IMG/VR virus record: IMGVR_UViG_3300006922_000046
Location: 1-44,883 of that record
Source: a virus
Strand: one strand, 5' to 3'
Length of the DNA stretch: 44,883 bases
This document shows, piece by piece, positions 16,138 to 23,939 of the stretch (within the stretch, counting starts at the first letter, position 1; each line of letters opens with the position of its first letter). The notes beneath the pieces were generated by a model, which saw only the letters and a program-made list of their open reading frames with translations, did not search any database and was not told where the DNA came from. A program made the translations under genes and the position numbers.

Positions 16138-16166
16138 AGGGATGTATCGCTACAATCCCTTTTTTT
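16138..16166 (+). terminator. Rho-independent terminator
   Basis: The stem AGGGATGTA/TACAATCCCT (one bulged A) with TCGC loop, followed by TTTTTT. It ends the 15506-16080 transcript. Confidence 0.75.
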
Positions 16167-16176
16167 ATTTACCATA

Positions 16177-16184
16177 TATTTATT
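16177..16184 (+). promoter_or_regulatory. TATTTATT late-type element
   Basis: TATTTATT on the plus strand, 13 nt before the ATG at 16198. Confidence 0.45.
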
Positions 16185-16197
16185 ATAAAACTAAATT

Positions 16198-16518
16198 ATG
16201 AAAAAAAATAAAATAAAAACCCTATGGGATGAAATTAAGTGGGTTTTTAGAGAGTTAGGTAAATTATATAGTTTAGAAAAATCATACTTTTCAAAGAAAA
16301 GAGTAGAATCCGGAGTAGCATTTATTATCGGTCAAATAGGTATGGTGTTTTTTTTATTTAAAAAATATGAATCATTAAGTATGTCTGATTTCATTATGTG
16401 GGCAACTTTAGAATTTGCAATCGCGGGTTACTTAGTTAATCAAATACAGAAAGAGAAAAAAATCAATTCATTAGACACCGAAACCGATTTATCTGAAGAA
16501 GAAAACCCCACCGAATAA
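16198..16518 (+). CDS. Small membrane protein with two spans (holin-like topology), 106 aa
   Basis: A basic amphipathic N-terminus (residues 1-38) is followed by two hydrophobic segments (about 39-54 and 63-81) and an acidic tail (ETDLSEEENPTE). This shape is shared by many small phage membrane proteins, including holins, but no family is recognised. A late-type element and its own terminator mark it as a single-gene transcript. Confidence 0.55.
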   Translation: MKKNKIKTLWDEIKWVFRELGKLYSLEKSYFSKKRVESGVAFIIGQIGMVFFLFKKYESLSMSDFIMWATLEFAIAGYLVNQIQKEKKINSLDTETDLSEEENPTE

Positions 16519-16529
16519 GGTAGGGTTTT
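16502..16529. terminator. Bidirectional terminator overlapping the stop codon
   Basis: AAAACCCCACC pairs with GGTAGGGTTTT around GAATAA (one bulge). T tracts flank it on both strands, so it can serve the rightward gene it overlaps and the convergent gene at 16548. Confidence 0.65.
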
Positions 16530-16547
16530 AACAAAATAAGTATTCAC

Positions 16548-17171
16548 TTAACTAATAGTAGAACCGTCTTTACGATATATTTCTACAGTCGAGGCTTTAC
16601 CACGATTATCTAAATGGTCATACACCTCCAACTCCTTACCTTTGTAAAATACTTTGGAAATGAAATCCCAATCACCGTCAGGTGTCCCAATATCACCATT
16701 TTGAACACAAAAATCTTTTGCCGTTGGTACTTCATCTGATTCAAACATTTCGTATTCACAAATACCACCTTTATTTTCGTCAACTATGGATAGTATATTA
16801 TTGACTTTAGACTTATCACCTTCTCCAGGTATAGCTAAATACCCTTCATAAGGAATATCATCCGCAGAATCACCTAATGTCTCATATATGTCAGACATAT
16901 CAGACGGTTCAAAACGTAAAACTTCTTTATCGTTATCATCCCTAAGTGAAAACCAAAGACCACTATTGTCTAAACCACGAGAGACATGATATAAATCCGG
17001 GTTGTAAAGGTCATCAACTATACCTTCTATTTCTATATCATGACGAACCTCCCAAAGTTCATCTACCCCATTAACCTCCATTAAATCCTGAATTGATTTA
17101 ACCTGTTCATCCGTTAGTGAGTGACCTGTTGCTTCAACTTCCCACCCATACATTTCTAATTTATACTTCAT
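16548..17171 (-). CDS. Hypothetical protein, 207 aa
   Basis: Acidic soluble protein, probably mixed alpha/beta, with no recognised motif. Visible features are GYLAIPGEGDKSKVNNIL in the middle and an Asp-rich C-terminal half. The host-type promoter at 17188-17219 lies 16 nt upstream, so it is probably an early or constitutive gene rather than a structural one. Confidence 0.5.
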   Translation of the reverse strand: MKYKLEMYGWEVEATGHSLTDEQVKSIQDLMEVNGVDELWEVRHDIEIEGIVDDLYNPDLYHVSRGLDNSGLWFSLRDDNDKEVLRFEPSDMSDIYETLGDSADDIPYEGYLAIPGEGDKSKVNNILSIVDENKGGICEYEMFESDEVPTAKDFCVQNGDIGTPDGDWDFISKVFYKGKELEVYDHLDNRGKASTVEIYRKDGSTIS

Positions 17172-17187
17172 TATTGCTTATTTGTTA

Positions 17188-17219
17188 CAAATGTAATAAA
17201 AAAAATTTAATTAAACAAA
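17188..17219 (-). promoter_or_regulatory. Host-type promoter TTTG-N20-TACATTTG
   Basis: Minus strand: TTTG at 17216-17219 and TACATTTG at 17188-17195, spacer 20 nt. It overlaps the end of the upstream phosphoesterase gene. Confidence 0.65.
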
Positions 17220-17900
17220 TTCTATTTCGTTAGTTTTTGGGTCCCACTCCACAGTCATCGGTTTCTGAGTGAATACGTAATCCTCACCGAGTACCGCAGC
17301 GTTGAAGTAATGTGTCCCTTCATGGAACTTATAACCATACCCACTATGTATGTGACCACATACGTGTATCTTCGGGTTAACGACCTTTAACCGTTCAGTC
17401 AACAACTCACACCCCAAGTTAATGTTCTGACCTACAACAGTATCCAAATGACCCCATGCGGGTCCATGAGTAACCACAATGTCCATGTTATGTGGAATCT
17501 GATTCCACTTCTCATTTAACACCTCACTGTTGCGTGGCAAGTTAAATGCCCAATTGTTAAATTCAGGTTGCCACGGTGAACCCCATACTTTAACCGAATC
17601 TTGGTAAACTTCACCGATTACTTCCAAATCGTCCTGAAGGTAAGTAACATTAGGGTAGTAACTTATGATGTCTTTAGCCAACATTGGGTCGTCCTCAAAC
17701 ATAAAGTCGTGGTTACCTGCAATGACAATCTTATTGGTATAGTTATCCAAACCATTGAACCAATCAAAGAATCCGTCTATCTCGTGTTCATAACCTCGTG
17801 AAGAAAAGTCACCAGCATGGACCAACAAATCACCACCCGGCAACTGTGAGGTAACCTGATGATGTTTTGTGTGAGTATCCGATATGAATGTGATTTTCAT
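17211..17900 (-). CDS. Calcineurin-like metallophosphoesterase, 229 aa
   Basis: The full metal-binding series is present in order: FISDTHTKHH (D-x-H), HAGDFSSRG (GD), VIAGNHDFM (GNHD), VVTHGPAWGHLD (TH) and HVCGHIHSGYG (GHxH). It resembles the MPPED-type cytoplasmic phosphoesterases, which act on cyclic nucleotides or related phosphodiesters; the substrate is not readable. By eye it uses more G/C-ending codons than its neighbours, which suggests recent acquisition. The start MKITF at 17900 is chosen because the residues before it are an AT-rich leader. Confidence 0.85.
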   Translation of the reverse strand: MKITFISDTHTKHHQVTSQLPGGDLLVHAGDFSSRGYEHEIDGFFDWFNGLDNYTNKIVIAGNHDFMFEDDPMLAKDIISYYPNVTYLQDDLEVIGEVYQDSVKVWGSPWQPEFNNWAFNLPRNSEVLNEKWNQIPHNMDIVVTHGPAWGHLDTVVGQNINLGCELLTERLKVVNPKIHVCGHIHSGYGYKFHEGTHYFNAAVLGEDYVFTQKPMTVEWDPKTNEIEFV

Positions 17901-17947
17901 CTTGTTATTTTTTTCAAAGATAAACATAATTTTTTAATTATACTTCA

Positions 17948-18253
17948 TTATTGATTTCTATCTGAGTTAAATAAATCTTTCTCTACTAAGTCTTGATTAA
18001 ACAGTATCTTTTTTTTTGTACGTTTTTTTTTACTTACATCCTTAAATCTCTTTCCCGTGGATTTCCTTGTTGGAAATCTACCTTGATTTCCCATACCATC
18101 CATATCCACATTATCTACTTGTCCATGTCTAGCATAGTAGTTAGGATAATTTTCTTCTTGGCTCTTTCTCGAACTATAAAATATATTCCAAATAGTAAAG
18201 TAAATGTATACAGAAAATATACAAAACCCCACAATAAACATCGCTACATTCAT
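17948..18253 (-). CDS. Single-span membrane protein with basic tail, 101 aa
   Basis: Residues 1-25 are hydrophobic (NVAMFIVGFCIFSVYIYF). The tail is polar, with a strongly basic stretch (KKKRTKKKILF) near residue 75-90. Its ATG overlaps the TGA of the upstream small gene (ATGA), so both are coupled. No family recognised. Confidence 0.55.
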   Translation of the reverse strand: MNVAMFIVGFCIFSVYIYFTIWNIFYSSRKSQEENYPNYYARHGQVDNVDMDGMGNQGRFPTRKSTGKRFKDVSKKKRTKKKILFNQDLVEKDLFNSDRNQ

Positions 18254-18420
18254 CTTAATCTTCTTTGTCGAATTGCTATGGCAAATAGTAAAATAGTTCC
18301 TGCCCAATGAGCCGAGTATTGAGCCTCTTCTGTGTATCCAAATAACCCTAATCCAATAGAATATAACATAGCGATAAACGCTATAATAACAGGATACCAT
18401 GTGTTTAAAAATTGTTTCAT
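18250..18420 (-). CDS. Small two-span membrane protein, 56 aa
   Basis: Two hydrophobic segments (PVIIAFIAMLYSIGLGLF and GTILLFAIAI) flank a short polar loop, and the C-terminus is basic (RQRRLR). The stop TGA overlaps the next start in an ATGA arrangement. No family recognised; a membrane role is likely. Confidence 0.55.
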   Translation of the reverse strand: MKQFLNTWYPVIIAFIAMLYSIGLGLFGYTEEAQYSAHWAGTILLFAIAIRQRRLR

Positions 18421-18442
18421 CTGTTTTTTTTTTATTAATTAA

Positions 18443-19024
18443 TTAATTTTTATTAATGTCTTTCATAACATCTTTTCTAACTGTTTTCAAATATTTAACC
18501 CTCTTTTCCTGACTCACAAATGGAACCGACCAAAATTGTTTCGTTTTAAACCATCTAGACGGTTTCCAACCAAATACGAAGGTGTAGACACCCATAACCA
18601 ATCTTAACTTAACTGAGTTTAGATATAAAGTTAAAACGGGTATTGCCGGTGCTCCATGTGTGATATATGTTCTAACTTTTTTATCTTTTAAAAATGGTTT
18701 AGGGTAAGCATATTTACCAATAATTGGTACAAATTTATATGCAAAACCGGGTGTCATCACTTCATCAAAGAATACTTCCATTCGTGGGGTTAATCTAAAC
18801 CACCAAACAGGTGATACAAAATAAATTCTATCGGACCAAGTTACCAAGTCCTGATAACTGTTCATCAATTTTTTTCTATCCGCCGAATGAAATTCATCTC
18901 TATATAGGTCGATAACCTCAATTTGTTCACCATCAACATTTAAAGTTTCGTATATGGTCTTATATATACCGTTATAACAAAAACTATCCTTGTTAGGGTG
19001 ACCAATAACTATTAAATTCTTCAT
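18443..19024 (-). CDS. Flavodoxin-fold NAD(P)H:quinone oxidoreductase (Flavodoxin_2 family), 193 aa
   Basis: The start NLIVIGHPNKDSFCYNGI carries the family's flavin phosphate-binding motif (G-H-P-x4-S). FVSPVWWFRLTPRMEVFFDE is the conserved block after strand 3, which contacts FMN/FAD. Members such as KefF and MdaB reduce quinones with NAD(P)H in the cytoplasm. It is unusual in a phage and probably acquired from a host. It lies directly downstream of the tRNA-like RNA at 19098-19263. Confidence 0.8.
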   Translation of the reverse strand: MKNLIVIGHPNKDSFCYNGIYKTIYETLNVDGEQIEVIDLYRDEFHSADRKKLMNSYQDLVTWSDRIYFVSPVWWFRLTPRMEVFFDEVMTPGFAYKFVPIIGKYAYPKPFLKDKKVRTYITHGAPAIPVLTLYLNSVKLRLVMGVYTFVFGWKPSRWFKTKQFWSVPFVSQEKRVKYLKTVRKDVMKDINKN

Positions 19025-19097
19025 ATCTTTATTTTATTATAGTTAGAATATTTTATTTAATCAAGAAATTCAAATAAATATTCATTCTTTATTTTAG

Positions 19098-19263
19098 CGG
19101 ATAGAGGGGGAGTCGAACCCCCAATTAACCAATTCCCACGTTCCTAGTTGCGTAGGTACCAGGCTCTATTTCAGTTTTAAACGGTATTCCCTATGATTGA
19201 CCGACCTCAGCGAACTGAGTTCCCACATTGCCATAAATTTACTTTTTCACCTGGCGTCTATCC
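19098..19263 (-). ncRNA. Structured RNA with tRNA-like ends (class unknown)
   Basis: On the minus strand GGATAGA (19257-19263) pairs perfectly with TCTATCC (19099-19105) as a 7-bp acceptor-like stem, and a 5-bp arm with loop TTCGACT (19106-19122) is a textbook T-arm. The roughly 125 nt between contain an internal pairing CCAGG/CCTGG and a CTCAG-TTCG-CTGAG hairpin, but no normal D-arm and anticodon arm. It lacks the conserved 5' D-loop of tmRNA and the group I core motifs. A tRNA with a small unrecognised insertion, a tmRNA-like molecule or a Y-RNA-like mimic all remain possible. Confidence 0.5.
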
Positions 19264-19272
19264 GATATAGTT

Positions 19273-19312
19273 GTTATTAGGGGTGGTCGCGTTGCCATCA
19301 GGCCGCCTAATA
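19273..19312 (-). other. GC-rich hairpin region upstream of the tRNA-like RNA
   Basis: In this AT-rich genome a G/C-rich block stands out here; TTAGG and CCTAA close it on the minus strand around CGGCCTGATGGC and CGCGACCACC. It may be part of the same transcript as the tRNA-like RNA. Confidence 0.35.
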
Positions 19313-19347
19313 TTTAATTGAATATGATATCAAATACTCAAACACAA

Positions 19348-19566
19348 CTACACTGTTTTTTTAAATTTATTCTTAGTAACAAATTTGAATCTATTATACA
19401 ACCTATTGTATTTTGTTAAATTACCTTCTTTAGTGACATCCCATTTATTAATAAATAAAGAAAATAGTTTATCACAAACCAATAAATGTTCTATTGTTTT
19501 AGATGATTGTAATACTTTTAGTACCCAATGAAACTCTCCAATTTCGTCATTTAAAATATTAGTCAT
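19348..19566 (-). CDS. Small hypothetical protein, 72 aa
   Basis: Helical, with a basic C-terminus (NRFKFVTKNKFKKTV). It has a strong host-type promoter upstream (19605-19635) and precedes the tRNA-like RNA on the same strand, so both could share a transcript. No family recognised. Confidence 0.55.
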   Translation of the reverse strand: MTNILNDEIGEFHWVLKVLQSSKTIEHLLVCDKLFSLFINKWDVTKEGNLTKYNRLYNRFKFVTKNKFKKTV

Positions 19567-19604
19567 AATTTATAATTCTCGTTGTTTTTAATTGTTTGAT
19601 GGTA

Positions 19605-19635
19605 CAAATATACAATAAAAATTAACGTAACCAAA
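19605..19635 (-). promoter_or_regulatory. Host-type promoter TTTG-N19-TATATTTG
   Basis: Minus strand: TTTG at 19632-19635 and TATATTTG at 19605-19612, spacer 19 nt. A near-perfect Bacteroidetes promoter. Confidence 0.7.
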
Positions 19636-19660
19636 CTTTTCTATTATATTTTTTAATTTA

Positions 19661-19668
19661 TATTTATC
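19661..19668 (+). promoter_or_regulatory. TATTTATC late-type element
   Basis: TATTTATC on the plus strand, only 3 nt before the ATG at 19672. Confidence 0.35.
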
Positions 19669-19671
19669 AAT

Positions 19672-19953
19672 ATGATATATGACTTAGTTTTAGAAGACAT
19701 AATTAATAATACCCTCAAAAATGATATCACTCATTTATATGGTAATGATTCCGAAATTAAAGTTAACTACTTCAAATATTCAACTAACACCTCGAAATAT
19801 ATAATTGACTGTACTTTAATGATTAGTGAAATAGAAAACAATTTCGAAAATCACCCGTATGGTTTACATTTACTTATTGAGGAGTCCTTAAAATGTATCG
19901 CTTTCACCGAACCATATATAATTTCCTCATCAGTTAAATTAAATAAAATATAA
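19672..19953 (+). CDS. Small alpha/beta hypothetical protein, 93 aa
   Basis: The pattern helix, strand (SEIKVNYFKY), strand (KYIIDCTLMI), helix (YGLHLLIEESLKCIA), strand resembles the small proteins at 25504-27295 and 32709-33083, so it may be a distant paralogue. No family recognised. Confidence 0.5.
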   Translation: MIYDLVLEDIINNTLKNDITHLYGNDSEIKVNYFKYSTNTSKYIIDCTLMISEIENNFENHPYGLHLLIEESLKCIAFTEPYIISSSVKLNKI

Positions 19954-19976
19954 TTTTAATTTATGTTATATTTAAA

Positions 19977-20008
19977 ATTGACATTACAATTAAAAGTAAC
20001 TATATTTT
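19977..20008 (+). promoter_or_regulatory. Probable host-type promoter for the FKBP gene
   Basis: TTG at 19978-19980 and TATATTTT at 20001-20008, spacer 20 nt; the -7 box lacks the final G. The leader to the ATG is about 77 nt. Confidence 0.4.
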
Positions 20009-20085
20009 ATTCATAAATTAAATATTATTATTTTGACTTTCCATTTAGGAAATAAATTCATATAATTAAAAAAAAAACAAACATT

Positions 20086-20511
20086 ATGTTAAAAACAAAA
20101 CAAGGAGACACCGTAAAGGTAAATTACACAGGGAAATTAGAAGACGGTACAGTTTTCGACACATCATTAACTGAAGGTAGAGCACCAATAGAAGCTAAGT
20201 TGGGTGAGGGTCAACTAATTAAAGGTTTCGAAAACGCGCTATATGATATGTCAGAAGGTGAAAAGAAAGTAGTTGAGATAGCACCTGAAGATGCTTATGG
20301 AGACGTAAAAGATTTTATGGTTAGTGAAGTACCATTAACTCAATTACCTGAGCAGGTTAAAGTTGGTGAGATGTTACAAGGCCAAGGACCACAAGGCCCT
20401 GTTAATGTTAAAATCATTGAAATTAAAGAAGAGGTTGCTGTAGTAGACGCCAATCATCCATTAGCAGGTAAAAAACTAATATTCGATTTAGAATTAGTTG
20501 GCATAAATTAA
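20086..20511 (+). CDS. FKBP-type peptidyl-prolyl isomerase, SlyD-like, 141 aa
   Basis: The start VKVNYTGKLEDGTVFDTSL is the first FKBP strand pair. GEGQLIKGFENALYDMSEGE covers the active-site rim, and the insert-in-flap region spans about residues 70-120. It ends VDANHPLAGKKLIFDLELV, the signature end of SlyD-type proteins. The family catalyses cis-trans isomerisation of Xaa-Pro bonds and acts as a holdase chaperone in the cytoplasm. The His-rich metal-binding tail of E. coli SlyD is missing. It is a single-gene transcript with its own terminator and is rare in phages. Confidence 0.9.
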   Translation: MLKTKQGDTVKVNYTGKLEDGTVFDTSLTEGRAPIEAKLGEGQLIKGFENALYDMSEGEKKVVEIAPEDAYGDVKDFMVSEVPLTQLPEQVKVGEMLQGQGPQGPVNVKIIEIKEEVAVVDANHPLAGKKLIFDLELVGIN

Positions 20512-20542
20512 ATTTAATTGGCATTGACCATAATAAATATAA

Positions 20543-20574
20543 AAAGGAGATTCGTTGAATCTCCTTTTTTTTAT
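20543..20574. terminator. Bidirectional terminator
   Basis: An 11-bp perfect stem (AAAGGAGATTC/GAATCTCCTTT), loop GTT, with a T tract on the plus strand and A/T on the other side. It lies between the FKBP gene and the convergent gene at 20597. Confidence 0.85.
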
Positions 20575-20596
20575 GGTCTTTATATTACACTTTTAA

Positions 20597-20896
20597 TTAA
20601 AAAAAAGAAGATAATATATAAGCTAATTTATATCCAACAAACGCTCCGACTGCGGTTGGAACAGGGAAAACTATAAATTTACCTAAGCTTGTTACATATT
20701 TTGGTCTATTAACCACTCTACCCAAAAAGAAATAATAAATCATGTAACCCAATAGTACTAAAATATCTACTCTTTCAGCGATAAAAACCACTAAAATAGC
20801 ACCAAGTAAACCAAACACAAAATTATCAACAACGGCTGAAAATAATTCTTTTGAAGGTGTGTCCCTAAATTCTTTTTGTATTGTTTTTAAACTCAT
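20597..20896 (-). CDS. Small integral membrane protein, 99 aa
   Basis: Three hydrophobic segments (about residues 23-40, 46-58 and 72-97) follow a charged N-terminus (KTIQKEFRDTPSKELF). No family recognised. It is the last gene of the leftward run that contains thyA and glyA. Confidence 0.55.
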   Translation of the reverse strand: MSLKTIQKEFRDTPSKELFSAVVDNFVFGLLGAILVVFIAERVDILVLLGYMIYYFFLGRVVNRPKYVTSLGKFIVFPVPTAVGAFVGYKLAYILSSFF

Positions 20897-20908
20897 CTTT
20901 GTTTTGAT

Positions 20909-21034
20909 TTAATAGTCGTATTCGTCATCATTATATTCCACTTTTTTTTCAACGGGTATTTCATCTACACCATCAACATATATGGTTTCATCATCGTCCC
21001 ATTCATCCGGTTCATTATAAGTAAACATCATCAT
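20909..21034 (-). CDS. Acidic mini-protein, 41 aa
   Basis: Nineteen of 41 residues are acidic or aromatic, with alternating Asp/Glu and Tyr (EWDDDETIYVDG, YNDDEYDY). Three adjacent ATG codons (21026-21034) are possible starts. It starts 1 nt after the stop of the coiled-coil gene and sits inside the thyA/glyA operon. No family recognised. Confidence 0.5.
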   Translation of the reverse strand: MMMFTYNEPDEWDDDETIYVDGVDEIPVEKKVEYNDDEYDY

Positions 21035-21035
21035 T

Positions 21036-21206
21036 TTATCCTTTAGTTATTTGTTTTTTTAAATCTTTATATTTAAGATTCCATTTTGAAATTTCTTCTT
21101 TATATCCTTTTTTAATTAAATCTTGTTTTTCAAGTTCTAATCTAAGTTCTTTATTTTCTTTCTCAAGAGAATCTATTTTAATTTCGTATAATCTACTATG
21201 TTCCAT
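21036..21206 (-). CDS. Short coiled-coil protein, 56 aa
   Basis: Almost wholly charged helix with heptad-like Leu/Ile spacing (LYEIKIDSLEKENKELRLEL). It starts 1 nt after the glyA stop, so it is translationally coupled. No family recognised. Confidence 0.55.
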   Translation of the reverse strand: MEHSRLYEIKIDSLEKENKELRLELEKQDLIKKGYKEEISKWNLKYKDLKKQITKG

Positions 21207-21207
21207 T

Positions 21208-22350
21208 TTAATTATTTATTATTTTACTTATTTTTCTCGCCAATTCTCTAAACCAATGTTTACCATGTCCTCGTGTTGTTTCAGCCGCAGTACCTATTCT
21301 AATGCCACTTGTTTCAATAAAACTTCTTGGGTCATTAGGTATCCCATTCTTATTAACAGTAATACCGTTTTCTTCTAACATATCCGCAATCACTCTACCA
21401 CTGTGTTTTTTACTTGACAAATCAATTAAAATTAAATGTGAGTCCGTACCATCTGTTAAAATCGGTATATTGTTATCCTTAAATACATTACACATGTGTT
21501 TAGCATTTTCTTTTACTTTTAAACAATACTCCTTAAACTCTGATGTATTAGCTTCAATAAAACACTGCGCCTTTGCGGCTATTATATGCATTAACGGACC
21601 ACCTTGTGTCCCCGGAAATATCGCCCCATTTATCTTTTTTGTATAATCTGAATTATTCCATATAATTATACCCCCTCTTGGACCTCTAAGTGTTTTGTGA
21701 GTTGTTGAGGTTACCACATCAGCATACTCAATTGGGTTTGGATATTCACCACCCGCAATAAGACCTGAATAATGAGCCATATCAACTAATAAAATAGCTC
21801 CCACTTCATCAGATATTTCCCTAAACTTTTTCCAATCAATTATCCTTGAGTACGCACTTGCTCCCGCGATAACCATTTTAGGTTTAACCTCTAACGCTTT
21901 AGTTCGTATATCATCATAGTTTAAGTAACCATTTTCATCCACACCATATGAATGAGCATCATATACTTTACCTGAAATATTAGGTTTACTTCCATGAGAT
22001 AAATGACCACCACTAGCTAAGTCCATTCCAAGTATTGTGTCACCGGGTTTTAGGAAAGCTTGAAATACTGCGGTATTTGCATTTGCACCACAATGAGGTT
22101 GTACATTAGCATAATTACAATTATATAATTTTTTGAGTTCTTCAATGGCCAATGTCTCAACCTCATCCATATGTTCACACCCATTATAATATCTCTTATT
22201 CGGATACCCTTCAGCGTACTTATTAGTAAAAATAGAACCGGCTAACTCCATAACGGAGTCACTTGCGAAGTTTTCACTCGCAATTAGTTCAATGGTATTT
22301 GACTGTCTACCCTTTTCTCTATTTAATATTTCTGATATTCTTTTATCCAT
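21208..22350 (-). CDS. glyA: Serine hydroxymethyltransferase, 380 aa
   Basis: This PLP enzyme converts serine and tetrahydrofolate to glycine and 5,10-methylene-THF. Visible blocks: NTIELIASENFAS, NKYAEGYPNKRYYNGCE, LLVDMAHYSGLIAGGEYPNP and TTHKTLRGPRGG with the PLP lysine at Lys219. It is about 35 residues shorter than E. coli GlyA but keeps all core blocks. It lies 36 nt downstream of thyA on the same strand, and the two steps join: methylene-THF made here is the methyl donor for dTMP synthesis. Confidence 0.95.
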   Translation of the reverse strand: MDKRISEILNREKGRQSNTIELIASENFASDSVMELAGSIFTNKYAEGYPNKRYYNGCEHMDEVETLAIEELKKLYNCNYANVQPHCGANANTAVFQAFLKPGDTILGMDLASGGHLSHGSKPNISGKVYDAHSYGVDENGYLNYDDIRTKALEVKPKMVIAGASAYSRIIDWKKFREISDEVGAILLVDMAHYSGLIAGGEYPNPIEYADVVTSTTHKTLRGPRGGIIIWNNSDYTKKINGAIFPGTQGGPLMHIIAAKAQCFIEANTSEFKEYCLKVKENAKHMCNVFKDNNIPILTDGTDSHLILIDLSSKKHSGRVIADMLEENGITVNKNGIPNDPRSFIETSGIRIGTAAETTRGHGKHWFRELARKISKIINN

Positions 22351-22386
22351 TTTTGTTTTAAGGTTTTAAATTTATTTTAACACCAC

Positions 22387-23319
22387 TTAATTTGATAAAG
22401 GTGCTTTGATTGTTGGGTGATATTCATAATTATTAATTTCGTAATCAAACTCACCATTAAGTATATCTACATTCGATAGTTCGATAGTCGGTAATTCATA
22501 TGAGTTTCTATTTATTTGTTCCTTAGCTTGGTCCATATGATTTAAATATAAATGAGTATCACCTAAATTCCCAATTATTTCACCTGCCTCTAAATTTGTT
22601 TCTTTACATAATAAGAGTAATAGAGTACCGTAGGATGCAATATTAAATGGTAAACCTAAGAATGTATCTACTGAACGTTGATTCCACATTAGAGATAGCT
22701 TACCATCGTTTACATAACATTGGAATCCATAATGACACGGAGGAAGAACTACATTATCAATCTCATCAACATTCCAAGCTGACACCATCAATCTTCTACT
22801 ATCAGGATTATTCTTTATATTATCAATAAGTTTTACAATCTGGTCAATACCGGGTTTAACTCTTTTACGTGTACCTAATATGTTATTTGTTTCATACTTA
22901 GAACCCCACTCTCTCCATTGATTACCATATAGAGGCCCTAACTCTCCCCACTTCATAGCGAACTCATCATCGGTTTTTATTCGTTGAATAAACTCATCCA
23001 TAGTATCAGGCCAATTACCTTTATACTCATTAGTTTTACTAATATAGTTTTTGAAAGCATCACCATCCCAAATATGACAATTGTTATCAACTAAGTATTT
23101 GATATTAGTATCTCCTTTTAGAAACCACTTCAATTCAGTCATCATTGTTTTAACCGCCATCTTCTTTGTGGTTAATAATGGGAAACCATCCGACATTCTA
23201 TGTCTGATTTGCATCCCAAATTTAGATAAGGTACCTGTTCCTGTCCTATCACCCTTTTTTTTTCCATTATATAATAGTTCACCTAAAATAGCTCTGTATT
23301 GTTCATCTAATCTATTCAT
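22387..23319 (-). CDS. thyA: Thymidylate synthase, ThyA type, 310 aa
   Basis: Converts dUMP and methylene-THF to dTMP and dihydrofolate. RTGTGTLSKFGMQIRH is the phosphate-binding loop; LPPCHYGFQCY holds the nucleophile Cys195, and WNQRSVDTFLGLPFNIASY is the dUMP-binding block; GDTHLYLNHM is the conserved C-terminal His/Tyr region. The start is the Met at 23319; the frame runs further upstream, but that part overlaps the preceding small gene and has no ThyA similarity. It supplies dTMP for an AT-rich phage genome. Confidence 0.95.
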   Translation of the reverse strand: MNRLDEQYRAILGELLYNGKKKGDRTGTGTLSKFGMQIRHRMSDGFPLLTTKKMAVKTMMTELKWFLKGDTNIKYLVDNNCHIWDGDAFKNYISKTNEYKGNWPDTMDEFIQRIKTDDEFAMKWGELGPLYGNQWREWGSKYETNNILGTRKRVKPGIDQIVKLIDNIKNNPDSRRLMVSAWNVDEIDNVVLPPCHYGFQCYVNDGKLSLMWNQRSVDTFLGLPFNIASYGTLLLLLCKETNLEAGEIIGNLGDTHLYLNHMDQAKEQINRNSYELPTIELSNVDILNGEFDYEINNYEYHPTIKAPLSN

Positions 23320-23329
23320 ATTCTTTATA

Positions 23330-23527
23330 TTAATCCGTTCCTTTTCCGTGTTTATCCTCGTTACCACAATAAATAGGTGGTGGTCCGGTCCAATTAGGTT
23401 CACTATAGTAAGGATTTGGTGTATACATTGGTATACTAGTTCTCTCACTTTTTAACAAAATAACCGCCTCTTTTGCGGTGATATGTTTATTTTCTAATAA
23501 TCTTTCTACTATTTCTGCTTTACTCAT
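23330..23527 (-). CDS. Small hypothetical protein with helical N-terminus, 65 aa
   Basis: Residues 1-30 (KAEIVERLLENKHITAKEAV) look like a short helix-turn-helix-like unit. The rest is Pro/Tyr-rich (MYTPNPYYSEPNWTGPPP). It stops 11 nt before thyA. No family recognised; it may be a regulator or adaptor for the operon, but this is speculative. Confidence 0.55.
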   Translation of the reverse strand: MSKAEIVERLLENKHITAKEAVILLKSERTSIPMYTPNPYYSEPNWTGPPPIYCGNEDKHGKGTD

Positions 23528-23536
23528 AACATTTAA

Positions 23537-23938
23537 TTATTTTTTTCTTAACCATTTATTTTCACTATTTAACTTAAATTCACCCAAAAAATATTCTTCT
23601 TTATCCCATTCCTTAGGTGATATTATAGATAGAACGTCTTCAACACCAAAGTTATATAAAAAATACGATTTACCAACTATTGGTTCAAAACTAAATTTAG
23701 ATTCCCAAACCATAATAGAATCATTATATTCTTCATATAATTTTTTAACTTGTTCTACAATTTCATCTTTCTCCTGATTAAACGTATCCATCATCTTTTT
23801 AGATGACTTTTCTCTAAATAATGGTACATTAGGTACTTCAAAAACTGCGGACCCTAAACTAGTGGGGTATTCCGAAGTCTTTGAATAGTATCCTTTTTCT
23901 TTTGACCATACAACTAAATCAGGTTTTTTATCTGACAT
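23537..23938 (-). CDS. DUF2452-like protein, 133 aa
   Basis: The C-terminal half (FSFEPIVGKSYFLYNFG, LSIISPKEW, LGEFKLNSENKW) matches the conserved order of DUF2452: F-x-P-x-x-G-x-x-Y-x-L-Y, L-S-x-I-x-P-x-E-W, then a W near the end. The N-terminal PTSLGS segment also fits. Function unknown. The start MSDKKPD at 23938 follows the stop of the upstream gene by 1 nt. Confidence 0.6.
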   Translation of the reverse strand: MSDKKPDLVVWSKEKGYYSKTSEYPTSLGSAVFEVPNVPLFREKSSKKMMDTFNQEKDEIVEQVKKLYEEYNDSIMVWESKFSFEPIVGKSYFLYNFGVEDVLSIISPKEWDKEEYFLGEFKLNSENKWLRKK

Positions 23939-23939
23939 A

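Noticed and set aside
16466-16530. Separate small gene at the end of 16198-16518
   Set aside because: The bases form the terminator hairpin and the acidic tail of the known frame.
19098-19263. tmRNA call for the tRNA-like RNA
   Set aside because: The conserved 5' segment after the acceptor stem of tmRNA (AUUCUGGAUUCGAC) is absent and the length is about half that of known tmRNAs.
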